A stretch of DNA of 64,000 nucleotides from the NCBI RefSeq assembly GCF_044454545.1, contig NZ_JBITDV010000001.1:1-64000 (forward strand). The letters run 5' to 3'. A program made the translations under genes and the position numbers. Positions 7,755 to 16,235 of this stretch are shown piece after piece. The notes beneath the pieces were generated by a model. The model saw only the letters and a program-made list of their open reading frames with translations. It had not been told where the DNA came from and searched no databases. This DNA comes from Cryptosporangium sp044454545 (lineage in GTDB: Bacteria > Actinomycetota > Actinomycetes > Mycobacteriales > Cryptosporangiaceae). Within the stretch, counting starts at the first letter, position 1. Every line of letters starts with the position of its first letter.

Positions 7755-8644
7755 TCAACACCAGCGTCTACAGCGACGAGGAGCGTCGGCACTTCCTGCG
7801 TTACACCCGGACCCGGCAGTGGCCGATGCTCGGGCGCTTCCCGGTGGCGGACGCCGCACACACCGGGCTGCTCGCCGAGATGCTGGCCTGTGCGCCGGGC
7901 GTCGTCGACGAGCTGATCTCGTCGCTGGAGGACGAGCTTCGCACGGTGGCCTCCCAGCTCCTGGACGACGAGGCCTACCGCGACGCGATCCGGTCCCTGC
8001 CGTGGAGACCGGAGGAGCGGGTCGTCGCGGTCGGCGATTCGATCACCGCCGATCGGCTCGGCTGGTTCGAGCTGCTCGCGGCGACGCTCACCCGCGGCGA
8101 CCGGCCGACGCCCACGCTCGTCAACCTCAGCGTCAGCGGAAACACGACCGCGGACGTGATCGAGCGATTCGACCTGCTGGAAGCGGCCGCGCCGAGCCGG
8201 GTGCTGCTCATGCTCGGCACCAACGACGCCCGCGCGCACGGCCGGGCCGGTGGCCATCGGATGGCGACCCCGGGGGAGACCGGGCGCAACCTGCTGGCCC
8301 TTCGCCGGCTCCTCGGCGACGACCTCGGCGCGGAGGTCACGATGATCACCCCGACCGCGGTCGACCAGGGCCGGGTCGACGAGTTCTTCGCCGACGCCCC
8401 AGTGCACTGGAGCGCCTCCGCGGTGGCCGAGGTCGCGGCCGTCGTCCGGCAGGCCGATCCGGACGCCATCGACCTGCACGACGCCACCCGCGGTGCGGCG
8501 ACGAGCAACCTCGAGGCGGACGGGGTGCACCCGACGGTGGCGGGCCAGCGTTTCATCCTGACCCGCGTTCTCGAGCGGCTCTCCGTCCGGCCCGGTGCTC
8601 CCCGCACCGGCGGCGGCCGGCAGGTTCCCGCCCCGTCTTCCTGA
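7751..8644 (+). CDS. SGNH/GDSL-family esterase
   Basis: The 297-residue enzyme carries all SGNH blocks. Block I is GDSIT with nucleophile S97, block II has G130 in VSGN, block III is GTND (156-159), and block V is DGVHP with D257 and H260. A helical N-terminal part of about 90 residues precedes the hydrolase fold. No signal peptide is visible, so it probably acts in the cytoplasm. The GTG overlaps the permease stop (GTGA). Its place as last gene of a sugar-import operon suggests it removes acetyl or other ester groups from the imported saccharide; this is inference. Confidence 0.85.
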   Translation: MINTSVYSDEERRHFLRYTRTRQWPMLGRFPVADAAHTGLLAEMLACAPGVVDELISSLEDELRTVASQLLDDEAYRDAIRSLPWRPEERVVAVGDSITADRLGWFELLAATLTRGDRPTPTLVNLSVSGNTTADVIERFDLLEAAAPSRVLLMLGTNDARAHGRAGGHRMATPGETGRNLLALRRLLGDDLGAEVTMITPTAVDQGRVDEFFADAPVHWSASAVAEVAAVVRQADPDAIDLHDATRGAATSNLEADGVHPTVAGQRFILTRVLERLSVRPGAPRTGGGRQVPAPSS

Positions 8645-8658
8645 ACCGGTCTCGACCG

Positions 8659-8707
8659 CGGCCCGCGCCGGACGCACGTCAACCAAAGTGGTAGTGGCCG
8701 CGGGCCG
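8659..8707. terminator. Possible long-loop hairpin after the esterase gene
   Basis: CGGCCCGCG (8659-8667) pairs perfectly with CGCGGGCCG (8699-8707) across a 31-base loop. It lies 15 bases after the esterase stop. The long loop and lack of a T-run make a terminator role uncertain. Confidence 0.3.
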
Positions 8708-8750
8708 ATGTCAGTCTTCCGCCAGAAGCGCGGAACGGGTGTTCGTCGGC

Positions 8751-9017
8751 ATGCTTCCGGCCATGACACTTCCCGTTATTCTCGCCATCGGCGCCGTCGG
8801 CGTCGGCATGATTCTCATCGCGGTCGTCCTCGACCGGCGCGCGCGGCGCGCCCGGATCGGCCGGCCGATCGACCGGGAGGTCCTGCGCGTCGATGTCCTG
8901 GCGGCGATCGACCGCAACGACTTCGTCGAGGGCGTCCGCATCTACCGCCGCGCGACCGGGGCGGGGCTGGTGGAGGCCAAGGAGGCCGTGGAGGGACTCG
9001 CCCTCAACCGCCGCTGA
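8751..9017 (+). CDS. Small membrane-anchored protein with ribosomal bL12 C-terminal-like domain
   Basis: About 88 residues long. One N-terminal transmembrane helix (LPVILAIGAVGVGMILIAVV) is followed by a basic stretch (RRARRARIGR). The C-terminal segment, with IYRRATGAGLVEAKEAVEGLA, resembles the helix-turn-helix of the bL12 C-terminal domain. Such bL12-like proteins recur in actinobacteria without a firm function. The start is ATG 8751 or ATG 8763; neither has a clear ribosome-binding site. It lies 13 bases before the histidine kinase and may be co-transcribed with it. Confidence 0.7.
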   Translation: MLPAMTLPVILAIGAVGVGMILIAVVLDRRARRARIGRPIDREVLRVDVLAAIDRNDFVEGVRIYRRATGAGLVEAKEAVEGLALNRR

Positions 9018-9030
9018 CGAACGGGGAGTC

Positions 9031-10557
9031 GTGAAGCGCGACCTGCTTCGCACCGCCGGTGCCTGGCGCCTGACCTACGAGGTCGCTCTGGCGTTGCTCC
9101 TGACCGGCGGTGCGACGTACGGGGCGGCGGCCGACCCGGTCTACCCGCTCGCACCCTGGCTGCTCGGCCCGACCGTCCCGATCGTCTGGCTGCTGCGTCT
9201 GACCAGGCCCACTACCGCCTACGTCGCGGCGGCGCTGATCGGCCTGGGCACCGGCGGCGAGAGCATGCTGCTGCTCGCGGTGTTCAGCGCCACCTTCGGC
9301 TACCGCGCCGGGACTGCGCGGCACCTGTCGGCCGGGCTGGCCGGAGCCTGGATCTGCTGGGTGGGGTCGGGCTGGTGGTGGAGCGAACCGGACGCCCTCT
9401 TCCTGTCGGGGATCTTCGTCGTCGTCGCGCTGTTACCGGCCGGTGTCGCCCGGCTCGTGCGCCGGCAGCGCGCCCTGGTCACGACCATGCATCGCCGCAA
9501 CGAGCAACTGCACCGCCAGCGCAGTGAGATCGCCCGGCGGGCGCAGGCCCGCGAGCGGACCCGCATCGCGCGGGACCTGCACGACTCCCTCGGACACAAG
9601 CTCACGTTGATCTCGCTCTACGCCGCGATGCCGCGGGGCACGGAGCAGGAGGCCCGCGATCACGCGGACCTGCTCCGGGAGACGTCGTCGTCGGCGATGA
9701 CCGAGCTGCGCCAGATCCTCGGCATCCTCCGGCAGGACGACGAACAGCCGTCGGTGCGTCCGCTCAGCGGTCTGGACGAGCTGGCCGCGAACGCTCGTGC
9801 CTCCGGCGCCCAAGTCCGGTTCGAGCCCGCGGTCCAGGCCCGTCCGCTCTCGTCGCTGACCGAACACGCGGCGTACCGGGTGATCCAGGAGGGCCTGACG
9901 AACGCGCTCCGGCACGCCCACGGCGGGGAGATCGTGCTGACGCTGCGGTACGAGCCCGACGCGCTCATCGCCGCGGTCGTCAACTCGGCCGGCCGGCGCG
10001 TCGCGGGGACGACGTCCGGGCAGGGGTTGCTGGGCCTGGCCGAACGGGTCCGGGTGGCCGGCGGCGTGCTGCACCACGGTCCCACCCCGGACGGTGGCTT
10101 CCGGCTGGCGGCGACGCTGCCCTATCCGGTGCCGGACGGCGCCGCCGGAGAACCGGAACCTCTGCCGCCCGGTTCGGACTTCGCCGACGTGATGGACCGC
10201 ACCCGCCGCAGATCCCGGCTCGCGCTCATCGCCACCGCGCTCGGCATCTGTGGTCTGCTGGCGTTCTGCGTCGCCGGAGCCTGGATTTCCACGGCGCTGG
10301 TGACCGTGGACCGGCACACCTATGACTCCGTGCACCTGGGTCAACCGGAAGACGACGTCCGGTCGGTGCTGCCCGACGAGGACGCCGGCGATCCCGGTGT
10401 CACCGGTGGCCGTCCGGTGCCGGGCGCCACCTGCATCGACTACCAGGCGTCCCTGCGGGAGCAGCTCGACGCGGCGGTCGGCGGAGGACTCGTCTACCGC
10501 TTTTGCTACCGCGGTGGCCGGCTGGTAGATAAGCAGGCCTTCCGGGCGTCGCGGTGA
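9031..10557 (+). CDS. NarL-type sensor histidine kinase with extra C-terminal membrane and BamE/SmpA-like domain
   Basis: The 508-residue protein has several N-terminal membrane helices (about 12-140) and a HisKA_3 dimerisation helix with phospho-acceptor H184 in RDLHDSLGHKL. The HATPase domain shows EGLTNALRHAHG and a GQGLLGLAERV lid. Unusually, it continues past the catalytic core. A linker leads to a further transmembrane helix (about 395-424) and an outward domain with YDSVHLGQPEDDVRSVLPDE and two cysteines, resembling the repeat of BamE/SmpA-like proteins. The partner response regulator follows 30 bases downstream. The GTG start follows GGGGAG. Confidence 0.86.
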   Translation: MKRDLLRTAGAWRLTYEVALALLLTGGATYGAAADPVYPLAPWLLGPTVPIVWLLRLTRPTTAYVAAALIGLGTGGESMLLLAVFSATFGYRAGTARHLSAGLAGAWICWVGSGWWWSEPDALFLSGIFVVVALLPAGVARLVRRQRALVTTMHRRNEQLHRQRSEIARRAQARERTRIARDLHDSLGHKLTLISLYAAMPRGTEQEARDHADLLRETSSSAMTELRQILGILRQDDEQPSVRPLSGLDELAANARASGAQVRFEPAVQARPLSSLTEHAAYRVIQEGLTNALRHAHGGEIVLTLRYEPDALIAAVVNSAGRRVAGTTSGQGLLGLAERVRVAGGVLHHGPTPDGGFRLAATLPYPVPDGAAGEPEPLPPGSDFADVMDRTRRRSRLALIATALGICGLLAFCVAGAWISTALVTVDRHTYDSVHLGQPEDDVRSVLPDEDAGDPGVTGGRPVPGATCIDYQASLREQLDAAVGGGLVYRFCYRGGRLVDKQAFRASR

Positions 10558-10587
10558 CGACTGCGCCCACACGCTGAAGGGCGACGC

Positions 10588-11256
10588 ATGAACGACGTGA
10601 TTCGGGTGGTGCTCGCCGACGACGACGGCCTGGTCCGCGCGGCGATCGGTACGATCCTGCGGTCGGCGGACGGGATCGAGCTCGTCGCGCAGGCCGTCGA
10701 CGGCCGGGAGGCGGTCGGCCTCGTGCTGCGCCACCGGCCGGACGTCGTCCTGCTGGACGTGCGGATGCCGACGCTCGACGGCCTGGCCGCGCTGCGAGAG
10801 ATCCGGCGGTTCGCACCCGGCGTCGGGGTCGTGATGCTGACGACGTTCGGCGAGGACGAGTACGTCGCCCGGGCGCTGCGCGACGGGGCGTCGGGATTCC
10901 TGCTGAAGGAGTCGGCGGTCGACGAACTGGCTCCGGCCATCCGGGCGGCCGCCGCCGGTGAGGCGTTCCTGTCGCCCAAGGTCACCCGGCAGGTGCTCGA
11001 CCGCCTGCCCGCGACGTCCGCCGGGCCGGGTTCCGCTCTGGCCGCACTCGAGTCGCTGAGCCCCCGGGAGCGGGAGATCCTGGTGCTGTTGAGCCAGGGA
11101 CTGTCCAACGCGGAGATCGCCGACCGGCTCACCGTCACCGAGGGGACGGTGAAAACCCACGTCTACCGGGTCTTCGGAAAGCTGGACTGCGACAACCGGG
11201 TGAAGGCGGCCATGATCGCGCAGCGTGCCGGCCTCCTGGACGACTTCCACCCCTGA
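10588..11256 (+). CDS. NarL/FixJ-family response regulator
   Basis: The 222-residue regulator has a receiver domain with acidic pocket DDD near residue 12, phospho-acceptor D57 (LLDVRMP) and the conserved K in LLKESAV. A LuxR-type helix-turn-helix follows (LSPREREILVLLSQGLSNAEIA, then TVKTHV). The ATG has GAAGGG at a 6-base spacing. It is the cognate partner of the kinase just upstream; its target genes are not evident, though the small bL12-like protein and the kinase itself are candidates. Confidence 0.9.
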   Translation: MNDVIRVVLADDDGLVRAAIGTILRSADGIELVAQAVDGREAVGLVLRHRPDVVLLDVRMPTLDGLAALREIRRFAPGVGVVMLTTFGEDEYVARALRDGASGFLLKESAVDELAPAIRAAAAGEAFLSPKVTRQVLDRLPATSAGPGSALAALESLSPREREILVLLSQGLSNAEIADRLTVTEGTVKTHVYRVFGKLDCDNRVKAAMIAQRAGLLDDFHP

Positions 11257-11265
11257 CCGCGCACG

Positions 11266-11280
11266 TATATTGCGTTCATG
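11266..11280 (+). promoter_or_regulatory. Leaderless promoter for the GntR gene (-10 TATATT, 6 bases before ATG)
   Basis: TATATT at 11266-11271 is followed by six bases and the ATG at 11278. With the usual 6-7 base distance from -10 to transcription start, the mRNA would begin at the A of ATG. There is no ribosome-binding site before this start, which agrees with leaderless translation. Confidence 0.6.
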
Positions 11281-12021
11281 GTTGCCCGACCCGATGCGTT
11301 CGGATTCCCCCCTCGCGGCCGAGCGGAACGGCTCGGAGTTGCGGTGACGAGCGAACTCGTCGAGATGATCGTCACCGGTGAGATCGCCGAGGGCGAGCTG
11401 TTGCCGCCGGAGGCCCCGCTCAGCGAACACTTCGGCGTGAGCCGCACGGTGATCCGGGAGTCGGTCAAACGGCTCGAGGAGAAGGGCCTCGTCGTCGTGA
11501 CCCAGGGTCGCGGCACTCAGGTGAGCCGATCCGGCTCGTGGAACATGCTGGATCCGATCATCCTGTCGGCGCTGATCGACAACGACGAGTCGCTGGGCAT
11601 CCTCGACGAGCTGACGATCGTGCGCGGTCATCTGGAGTCGGCGATGGCCGGTTCGGTGGCCGCGCGGCACACGCCCGAGGAGCTCGAACGCATCACGCAC
11701 GTACTCGACACCATGCGCGCGATGCAGCAGGAGAGCGACGCGTCCCGGCAGGAGGACGTGGTCTTCCACCTCACGATCATGGAGATCTCCGGCAACCGGC
11801 TGGCGGAGAACATCGCGAAGCGCCTCTACCGGCGTGCGCTGGAGAGCAACCGGTATCAGGGGGCCGGTTACCAGGGCGCGTTCGAGTCGACGATCGAGGA
11901 GCACACGAGGGTGGTGGAGGCGATCGGCCGCAACGACGTCGAAGGGGCGGAGCGGGCGATGCGTGACCACATCGTCAGTTCGTGGCAGCGCCGGCGCCTC
12001 GCCGACCCTACGGCCGGCTGA
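11278..12021 (+). CDS. GntR-family regulator, FadR subfamily
   Basis: The 247-residue protein has a winged helix-turn-helix (GELLPPEAPLSEHFGVSRTVIRES) and an all-helical FCD ligand-binding domain, with FHLTIMEISGNRLAENI and the metal/ligand-binding histidine in EEHTRVVEAI. It lies tail-to-tail with the seven-gene sugar-acid operon at 12008-18532, overlapping it by 14 bases. FadR-type regulators commonly control sugar-acid catabolism, so this is the likely regulator of that operon. A palindrome within that operon's promoter (18593-18604) is the candidate site. Confidence 0.87.
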   Translation: MVARPDAFGFPPRGRAERLGVAVTSELVEMIVTGEIAEGELLPPEAPLSEHFGVSRTVIRESVKRLEEKGLVVVTQGRGTQVSRSGSWNMLDPIILSALIDNDESLGILDELTIVRGHLESAMAGSVAARHTPEELERITHVLDTMRAMQQESDASRQEDVVFHLTIMEISGNRLAENIAKRLYRRALESNRYQGAGYQGAFESTIEEHTRVVEAIGRNDVEGAERAMRDHIVSSWQRRRLADPTAG

Positions 12022-13000
12022 CCTCCCGTTCCGGCGGCACCGCGCCCGCCGGCAGCAGCCCGGCCGAGACCAGATCGCGCCAGAGCCCGGCCGGGACGTC
12101 GGTGGCGAACCGGCGCACGTCCTCGTCGACCTCCTCCGGTGAGCGCATCCCGACCGCGACCGCGGTGACGGCCGGGTGCAGCAGCGGGAACGCGAGAGCG
12201 GCCGTGGGGAGCTCGACGCCGTGGTCCTCGCAGATCGACGCGATCCGCCGGGTCCGTTCGAGCACGGCGGCATCCGCGGGCCGGTAGTCGAACGTCGCCC
12301 CGGCGGCCGGTCGGACCGTCGACAACAGGCCGGTGGCGAAAACTCCCACCGCCACGACCGCGACGCCGGCGTCCCGGGCCGGCCCGAGCACGGTCTCCAG
12401 CGCGCTGTGGTCGAGAAGCGAGTAGCGGTTGGCCAGCATGATCACGTCGATCAGGCCTTCGCTGATCAGCGCCGGAAGGCCCGCGGTCGAGTTCGTCCCG
12501 ATGCCGATCGCCGAGACGAGGCCCGCCTTCTTCAGTTCCGCCAGCGACGCCAGCGCTTCCCGGGCGGCGGAATCCCACGCCTGGTCGGGGTCGTGCGCGT
12601 AGAGGATGTCGACCCGGTCGAGCCCGAGCCGGCCGAGGCTCTCGGTGAGCGAGCGCTCGACACCGGCGGCGGAGAAGTCCCACTGCCGCCGCACGTCGCC
12701 GGGGACCAGAAAGCCGTCGTCGTCCCATTCGCGCGGCGGTACCTGCGGGACCAGCAGCCGGCCGACCTTCGTCGAGACGACGAACTCCTCGCGCGGCCGT
12801 CGACGCAGTGCGGCGCCGAGGCGGCGTTCGGAGAGCCCGAGCCCGTAGTGCGGGGCGGTGTCGAAGTACCGGACGCCGCGGTCGACGGCCCGGTTCACCG
12901 TGCGGGCGGCCTGCTCGTCGTCCATCGCGGTGACGAAGTTGCCCAGCGGAGCACCGCCCAGGCCGAGCGCTCCGGCCCGGCCGGACAACTCGGGGGTCAT
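12008..13000 (-). CDS. Aldo/keto reductase, D-threo-aldose/L-fucose 1-dehydrogenase-like
   Basis: The 330-residue enzyme has the aldo/keto reductase barrel start (LGLGGAPLGNF), catalytic Asp/Tyr in YFDTAPHYGLG, Lys in VVSTKVGR and His in ILYAHDPD. The family oxidises 6-deoxy or related aldoses at C1 to lactones with NAD(P)+. It is the last gene of the leftward operon, its ATG overlapping the stop of the lactonase gene. Together with the mutarotase, lactonase and dehydratase upstream it gives a consistent oxidative sugar route. L-fucose is a likely substrate, but D-arabinose or L-galactose cannot be excluded. Confidence 0.86.
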   Translation of the reverse strand: MTPELSGRAGALGLGGAPLGNFVTAMDDEQAARTVNRAVDRGVRYFDTAPHYGLGLSERRLGAALRRRPREEFVVSTKVGRLLVPQVPPREWDDDGFLVPGDVRRQWDFSAAGVERSLTESLGRLGLDRVDILYAHDPDQAWDSAAREALASLAELKKAGLVSAIGIGTNSTAGLPALISEGLIDVIMLANRYSLLDHSALETVLGPARDAGVAVVAVGVFATGLLSTVRPAAGATFDYRPADAAVLERTRRIASICEDHGVELPTAALAFPLLHPAVTAVAVGMRSPEEVDEDVRRFATDVPAGLWRDLVSAGLLPAGAVPPEREVSRP

Positions 13001-13821
13001 CCGTCCACCCCGTACCACGCCGAGGCGGTTCCCGCCCCGATCGCCGCCTGCTCGCCGGGGCTCAGATCGCTGATCAGGTCGTCGACCGCGGCGCGCCAGG
13101 CGACCGGCCCGGCGCCGAGGTGCGCCAGCGGCCAGTCCGACCCGTACAGGAGCCGGTGCGGCCCGAACGCGTCCACGGCGACGCCGACCACCCGCTGCAG
13201 CCGGGCGGCATCGGGCACCATCCGGGCCAGGCCGGAGATCTTCGCGGCGACGTTCGGAAGCGCGGCGAGCGCGCGGAGGCCGCGTTCCCACCCGGCGTCG
13301 TCGTCGCACTCGGCGACGCCGCCGAGGTGGTCGAGGACGAAGCGCACGTCGGGATGCGCGCCGGCGACGATCGCCGCCGGCTCCTGTTGCCACCAGCGCA
13401 CGACCAGGTCGACGGTGAGGTCCTGGGCACCCAGCTCGTCCAGGGCCTCGCCGACGTCGGCCCGGCCGAGCCACTGCGGGTCGGGATCCACGTGGACCAG
13501 GTGCCGGATCCCCACCAACCGGCCGGGCACGCCGGGCCGGAGCGCGTCGACCTGCTTGCGGACGTCGGCGGTGAGGTCGACCCAGCCGACGACTCCGGCG
13601 ACGGCGGGCGTCGAGTGGCTCAGGAGCCGCCTCGTCTCACCGAGGTCGTTGCGGGTCTGGACGACGATCGCGGTGCCGATGCCGGTCTCCGCGAGCATCC
13701 GCGCGAGGTCGCCGGTCGCGAAGTCACGATCGATCGCCGGCATGGTGATCGGATCGATCCAGCTCTGCGGGTCGGTGGCCCGGTCCCACAGGTGCACGTG
13801 GGCGTCGATCCGGCCGCTCAC
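12997..13821 (-). CDS. Amidohydrolase-family sugar lactonase (L-fuconolactonase-like)
   Basis: The 274-residue TIM-barrel hydrolase has the family's first-strand metal motif (RIDAHVHLWD), a central FVLDHLGG and the late YGSDWPL motif. The COG3618 group includes L-fuconolactonase and L-rhamnono-lactonase, which open the lactone made by the dehydrogenase encoded next. The GTG at 13821 overlaps the mutarotase stop (GTGA). Context and family agree well; exact sugar specificity is inferred. Confidence 0.85.
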   Translation of the reverse strand: MSGRIDAHVHLWDRATDPQSWIDPITMPAIDRDFATGDLARMLAETGIGTAIVVQTRNDLGETRRLLSHSTPAVAGVVGWVDLTADVRKQVDALRPGVPGRLVGIRHLVHVDPDPQWLGRADVGEALDELGAQDLTVDLVVRWWQQEPAAIVAGAHPDVRFVLDHLGGVAECDDDAGWERGLRALAALPNVAAKISGLARMVPDAARLQRVVGVAVDAFGPHRLLYGSDWPLAHLGAGPVAWRAAVDDLISDLSPGEQAAIGAGTASAWYGVDG

Positions 13822-14150
13822 GGCAGGTGCCAGATCTCGTCGAGGGGCTGCCACAACGCGCCCGGGATCCGTTCCTCGACGATGCGTTCCTGACAGGGGT
13901 CGGTGTGGGTCCACCACTCGCGGGTGACCGGGTCCTCCGCGATCCGGGCCAGGTCGGCGTCGTGGTCGTCGCCGACGTACTCGTAGTAGGCGAACAGGGT
14001 GTCGCCGGTCACGAAGATCGAGTAGTTGGTGACGTTCGCGTCCCGCAACGTCTGCTCGACCTGGGGCCAGACCGTGCGGTGCAACGTCAGGTACTCCTCG
14101 CGTCGCTCGGGACGGAGACCGACGACCAGCGCGTGCCGCTCCACCGTCAT
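13818..14150 (-). CDS. L-rhamnose/L-fucose mutarotase family protein
   Basis: The 110-residue protein matches the RhaM (COG3254) dimeric alpha/beta barrel fold over its whole length. Seen are the RPERREEYLTLHRTVWPQV helix, the YSIF and LFAYYEY strands and the terminal LDEIWHL. It interconverts alpha and beta anomers so the dehydrogenase receives its preferred form. It is nested between dehydratase and lactonase genes with 4-base overlaps on both sides, so its sugar role in this pathway is well supported. Confidence 0.88.
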   Translation of the reverse strand: MTVERHALVVGLRPERREEYLTLHRTVWPQVEQTLRDANVTNYSIFVTGDTLFAYYEYVGDDHDADLARIAEDPVTREWWTHTDPCQERIVEERIPGALWQPLDEIWHLP

Positions 14151-15334
14151 GCCGTCCGGCCCGACGTGGCGGCCGCACCGACGGGCGCCGGCCGGGCCGG
14201 ATCCGGAATCAGGCGCAGCCCGGCCCGCTCCGGACGCACGTGCGGTCCGGCGGTCCCGGCGATCGGCGGCGCGGTCTTCGCCGCGTGGATGCGCGCTTCG
14301 TCGACCTCGATGCCGAGGCCGGGCGTGTCCCCGAGCACGATGCCGCCGTCGGCGAACTCCTGATCGATGACGAGTCCGACCGGCGAGTGCAGTTGCTGGA
14401 CCTCGAACGACAGGTGGTTCGGGAGCGCGGCGGCGGCGTGCGCCAGCGGGTTGCCGTGGTACGCGACCGGGCTCACCGGCAGATCACGGCTGTGGGCCAC
14501 CGCCGCGACCCGGAGGAAGTGCGTGATGCCCCAGACGTTGCCGACCTGGACGACGTCGACGGCGTCGGCGTCGAACAGTGGCCGGTACTGCTCCAGTCCG
14601 GTGAGGTTCTCGCCCGTCGCCACCGCGGTCTTGACGTGCTGGCGCACCGACGCGAGGCCGGCCGAGTCCCACCGGCGTACCGGCTCTTCGATCCAGGCGA
14701 GGTCGATCGTGCGCTCCAGTTCGCTCACGTAGCGGACCGCCTGCGTGCGGTTCCAGGACTCGTTGGCGTCGAGCATCAGGGCGGGGCGGGCCGAATTGCG
14801 GGCCAGGACGTCGCGGACCGCCAGGAGCCGGCGCAGGTCGTGCGTGACGTCGTGGCCGCCCTTGAGCTTGGCCGCGCCGAAGCCGCGCTCGGCGTAACGC
14901 TCGTACAGTTCGACCAGCGTGTCGTCGTCGAGGGAGATGTCGATCCCGGACGCGTAGCCCGGCACGTGGCGGTCGAGCGCCCCCAGCGTTCGCCACAGGG
15001 GCTCTCCGGCCGCTTTCGCCTTCAGGTCCCAGAGCGCCATGTCGATCGCGCCGATCGCGCCGAAGACGGACCCCGCGTGCCCGGACTTGAAGACCCGGTT
15101 CAGCATGCGGTCGTAGAGCGCGGTGACGGCCCGCGGATCCTCGCCCTCGACGGCGTCGAACACCCGGCCGATGTCGGAGTGCGCGCCGACGCCGACTCCC
15201 TCGAGACCGCTGTCGGTCTCGAGGATCAGCACGTGGACGTCGGTCCGCGGCTCGGGCATCACCCCGTTGGCGTCACCGGTCGTCCTGCCCCACTCGTGTG
15301 TGGTCAGCAGACTGCGATAGCCGGTGACCTTCAT
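14147..15334 (-). CDS. Enolase-superfamily sugar-acid dehydratase (mandelate racemase subgroup)
   Basis: The 395-residue protein has an N-terminal capping domain and a TIM barrel. It shows KLKGG (general base KxK-type position), the metal ligands in LDANESW, IEEP and TGEN, and a late histidine in VAYHGNP. Dehydration of an aldonate to 2-keto-3-deoxy-aldonate is the expected reaction. The ATG has AAGGAG at 6 bases. It follows the permease gene and overlaps the mutarotase gene. It lacks the FPTS/GSDAMN signature of true L-fuconate dehydratases seen at 44417, so its substrate may differ. The C-terminal 40 residues are proline/alanine-rich and look like an unstructured tail. Confidence 0.85.
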   Translation of the reverse strand: MKVTGYRSLLTTHEWGRTTGDANGVMPEPRTDVHVLILETDSGLEGVGVGAHSDIGRVFDAVEGEDPRAVTALYDRMLNRVFKSGHAGSVFGAIGAIDMALWDLKAKAAGEPLWRTLGALDRHVPGYASGIDISLDDDTLVELYERYAERGFGAAKLKGGHDVTHDLRRLLAVRDVLARNSARPALMLDANESWNRTQAVRYVSELERTIDLAWIEEPVRRWDSAGLASVRQHVKTAVATGENLTGLEQYRPLFDADAVDVVQVGNVWGITHFLRVAAVAHSRDLPVSPVAYHGNPLAHAAAALPNHLSFEVQQLHSPVGLVIDQEFADGGIVLGDTPGLGIEVDEARIHAAKTAPPIAGTAGPHVRPERAGLRLIPDPARPAPVGAAATSGRTA

Positions 15335-15353
15335 CGTGACTCCTTAGTGAAAC

Positions 15354-16232
15354 TCACTCTTTGGTTCCGCCCGCGGTCATGCCGGCGACCAGAAAACGTT
15401 GCGAGACGAGGAAGACGATCAGCACCGGGAGAACCGACACGACGGTCGCCAGCGCGAGCGTCGGCAACTGCACGGACTGCGCACCGGCCGAACTCGGGTT
15501 GAACGCCGGCGTCGAGGCGAGGAGGGACGTCAGCCCCACCTGCACCGGATAGCCGTCGCTCGAGGGCAGCATCACGAAGGGCAGGAAGAAGTTGTTCCAG
15601 TTCTGCACGAAACTGAAGAACGCGACCAGGGCCACGACCGGCGCGGCCAGGGGGAGTGCGACCTTCGTGAAGACCTGGAACTCCCGGCAGCCGTCGATGC
15701 GCGCCGCCGCGAGCAGATCCCGCGGAATGCTCGTCGAGAAGTAGATATAGGTGAGGTATACCCCGAACGGGAAGAACGACATCGGGAGAATCACCGAGAG
15801 CGGGCTGCCGATCAGACCCACGACGTTCAGTTCGAGGAAGATCGGCAGGACCAGCGCGGTGTTCGGGATCAGCATGACGATCAGCGTCAGCACGAGCAGG
15901 AGCCGCCGGCCCCGGAACTCGGTGAGCGCCAGCGCGTAGCCGGCCGGGATGCTGGCGACGAGCGTGATGACCAGCGCGCCGGCCGAGTACATCGCCGAAT
16001 TCGCCATCCAGGTGGTCACCGCGCCGTCCTGGAACGCGAACAGCTGGCTCCAGTTCGTCGACAGGTCGCCGATGCCGCCGGGCGCGAACGGGTTGCCGAC
16101 GATCAGCCCTCGGGGCGTCTTGGCGGTGGCCAGTAACAGCCAGACGATCGGGATCGCGAAGAACAGGACGAACACCGCCACCATGACGGTGACGATCGTC
16201 CGTCCGCTCCAGCCGCTGATGCTGGTTCTCAT
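15354..16232 (-). CDS. Sugar ABC transporter permease (MalG type)
   Basis: The 292-residue membrane protein has about six hydrophobic helices and the EAA-like loop AARIDGCREFQVFTKVALPL. FFSFVQNWNNFFLPFVML is typical of MalG-type subunits. It is paired with the permease encoded 3 bases upstream. Both belong to the seven-gene operon beginning with the binding protein at 18532. No ATPase is encoded here, implying a shared one. Confidence 0.9.
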   Translation of the reverse strand: MRTSISGWSGRTIVTVMVAVFVLFFAIPIVWLLLATAKTPRGLIVGNPFAPGGIGDLSTNWSQLFAFQDGAVTTWMANSAMYSAGALVITLVASIPAGYALALTEFRGRRLLLVLTLIVMLIPNTALVLPIFLELNVVGLIGSPLSVILPMSFFPFGVYLTYIYFSTSIPRDLLAAARIDGCREFQVFTKVALPLAAPVVALVAFFSFVQNWNNFFLPFVMLPSSDGYPVQVGLTSLLASTPAFNPSSAGAQSVQLPTLALATVVSVLPVLIVFLVSQRFLVAGMTAGGTKE

Positions 16233-16235
16233 GAT

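Noticed and set aside
9433..12273. A 946-codon minus-strand open frame opposite the kinase, regulator and GntR genes
   Set aside because: Composition is that of an antisense shadow (rich in R, G, A, H, D), and three well-supported genes occupy the other strand.
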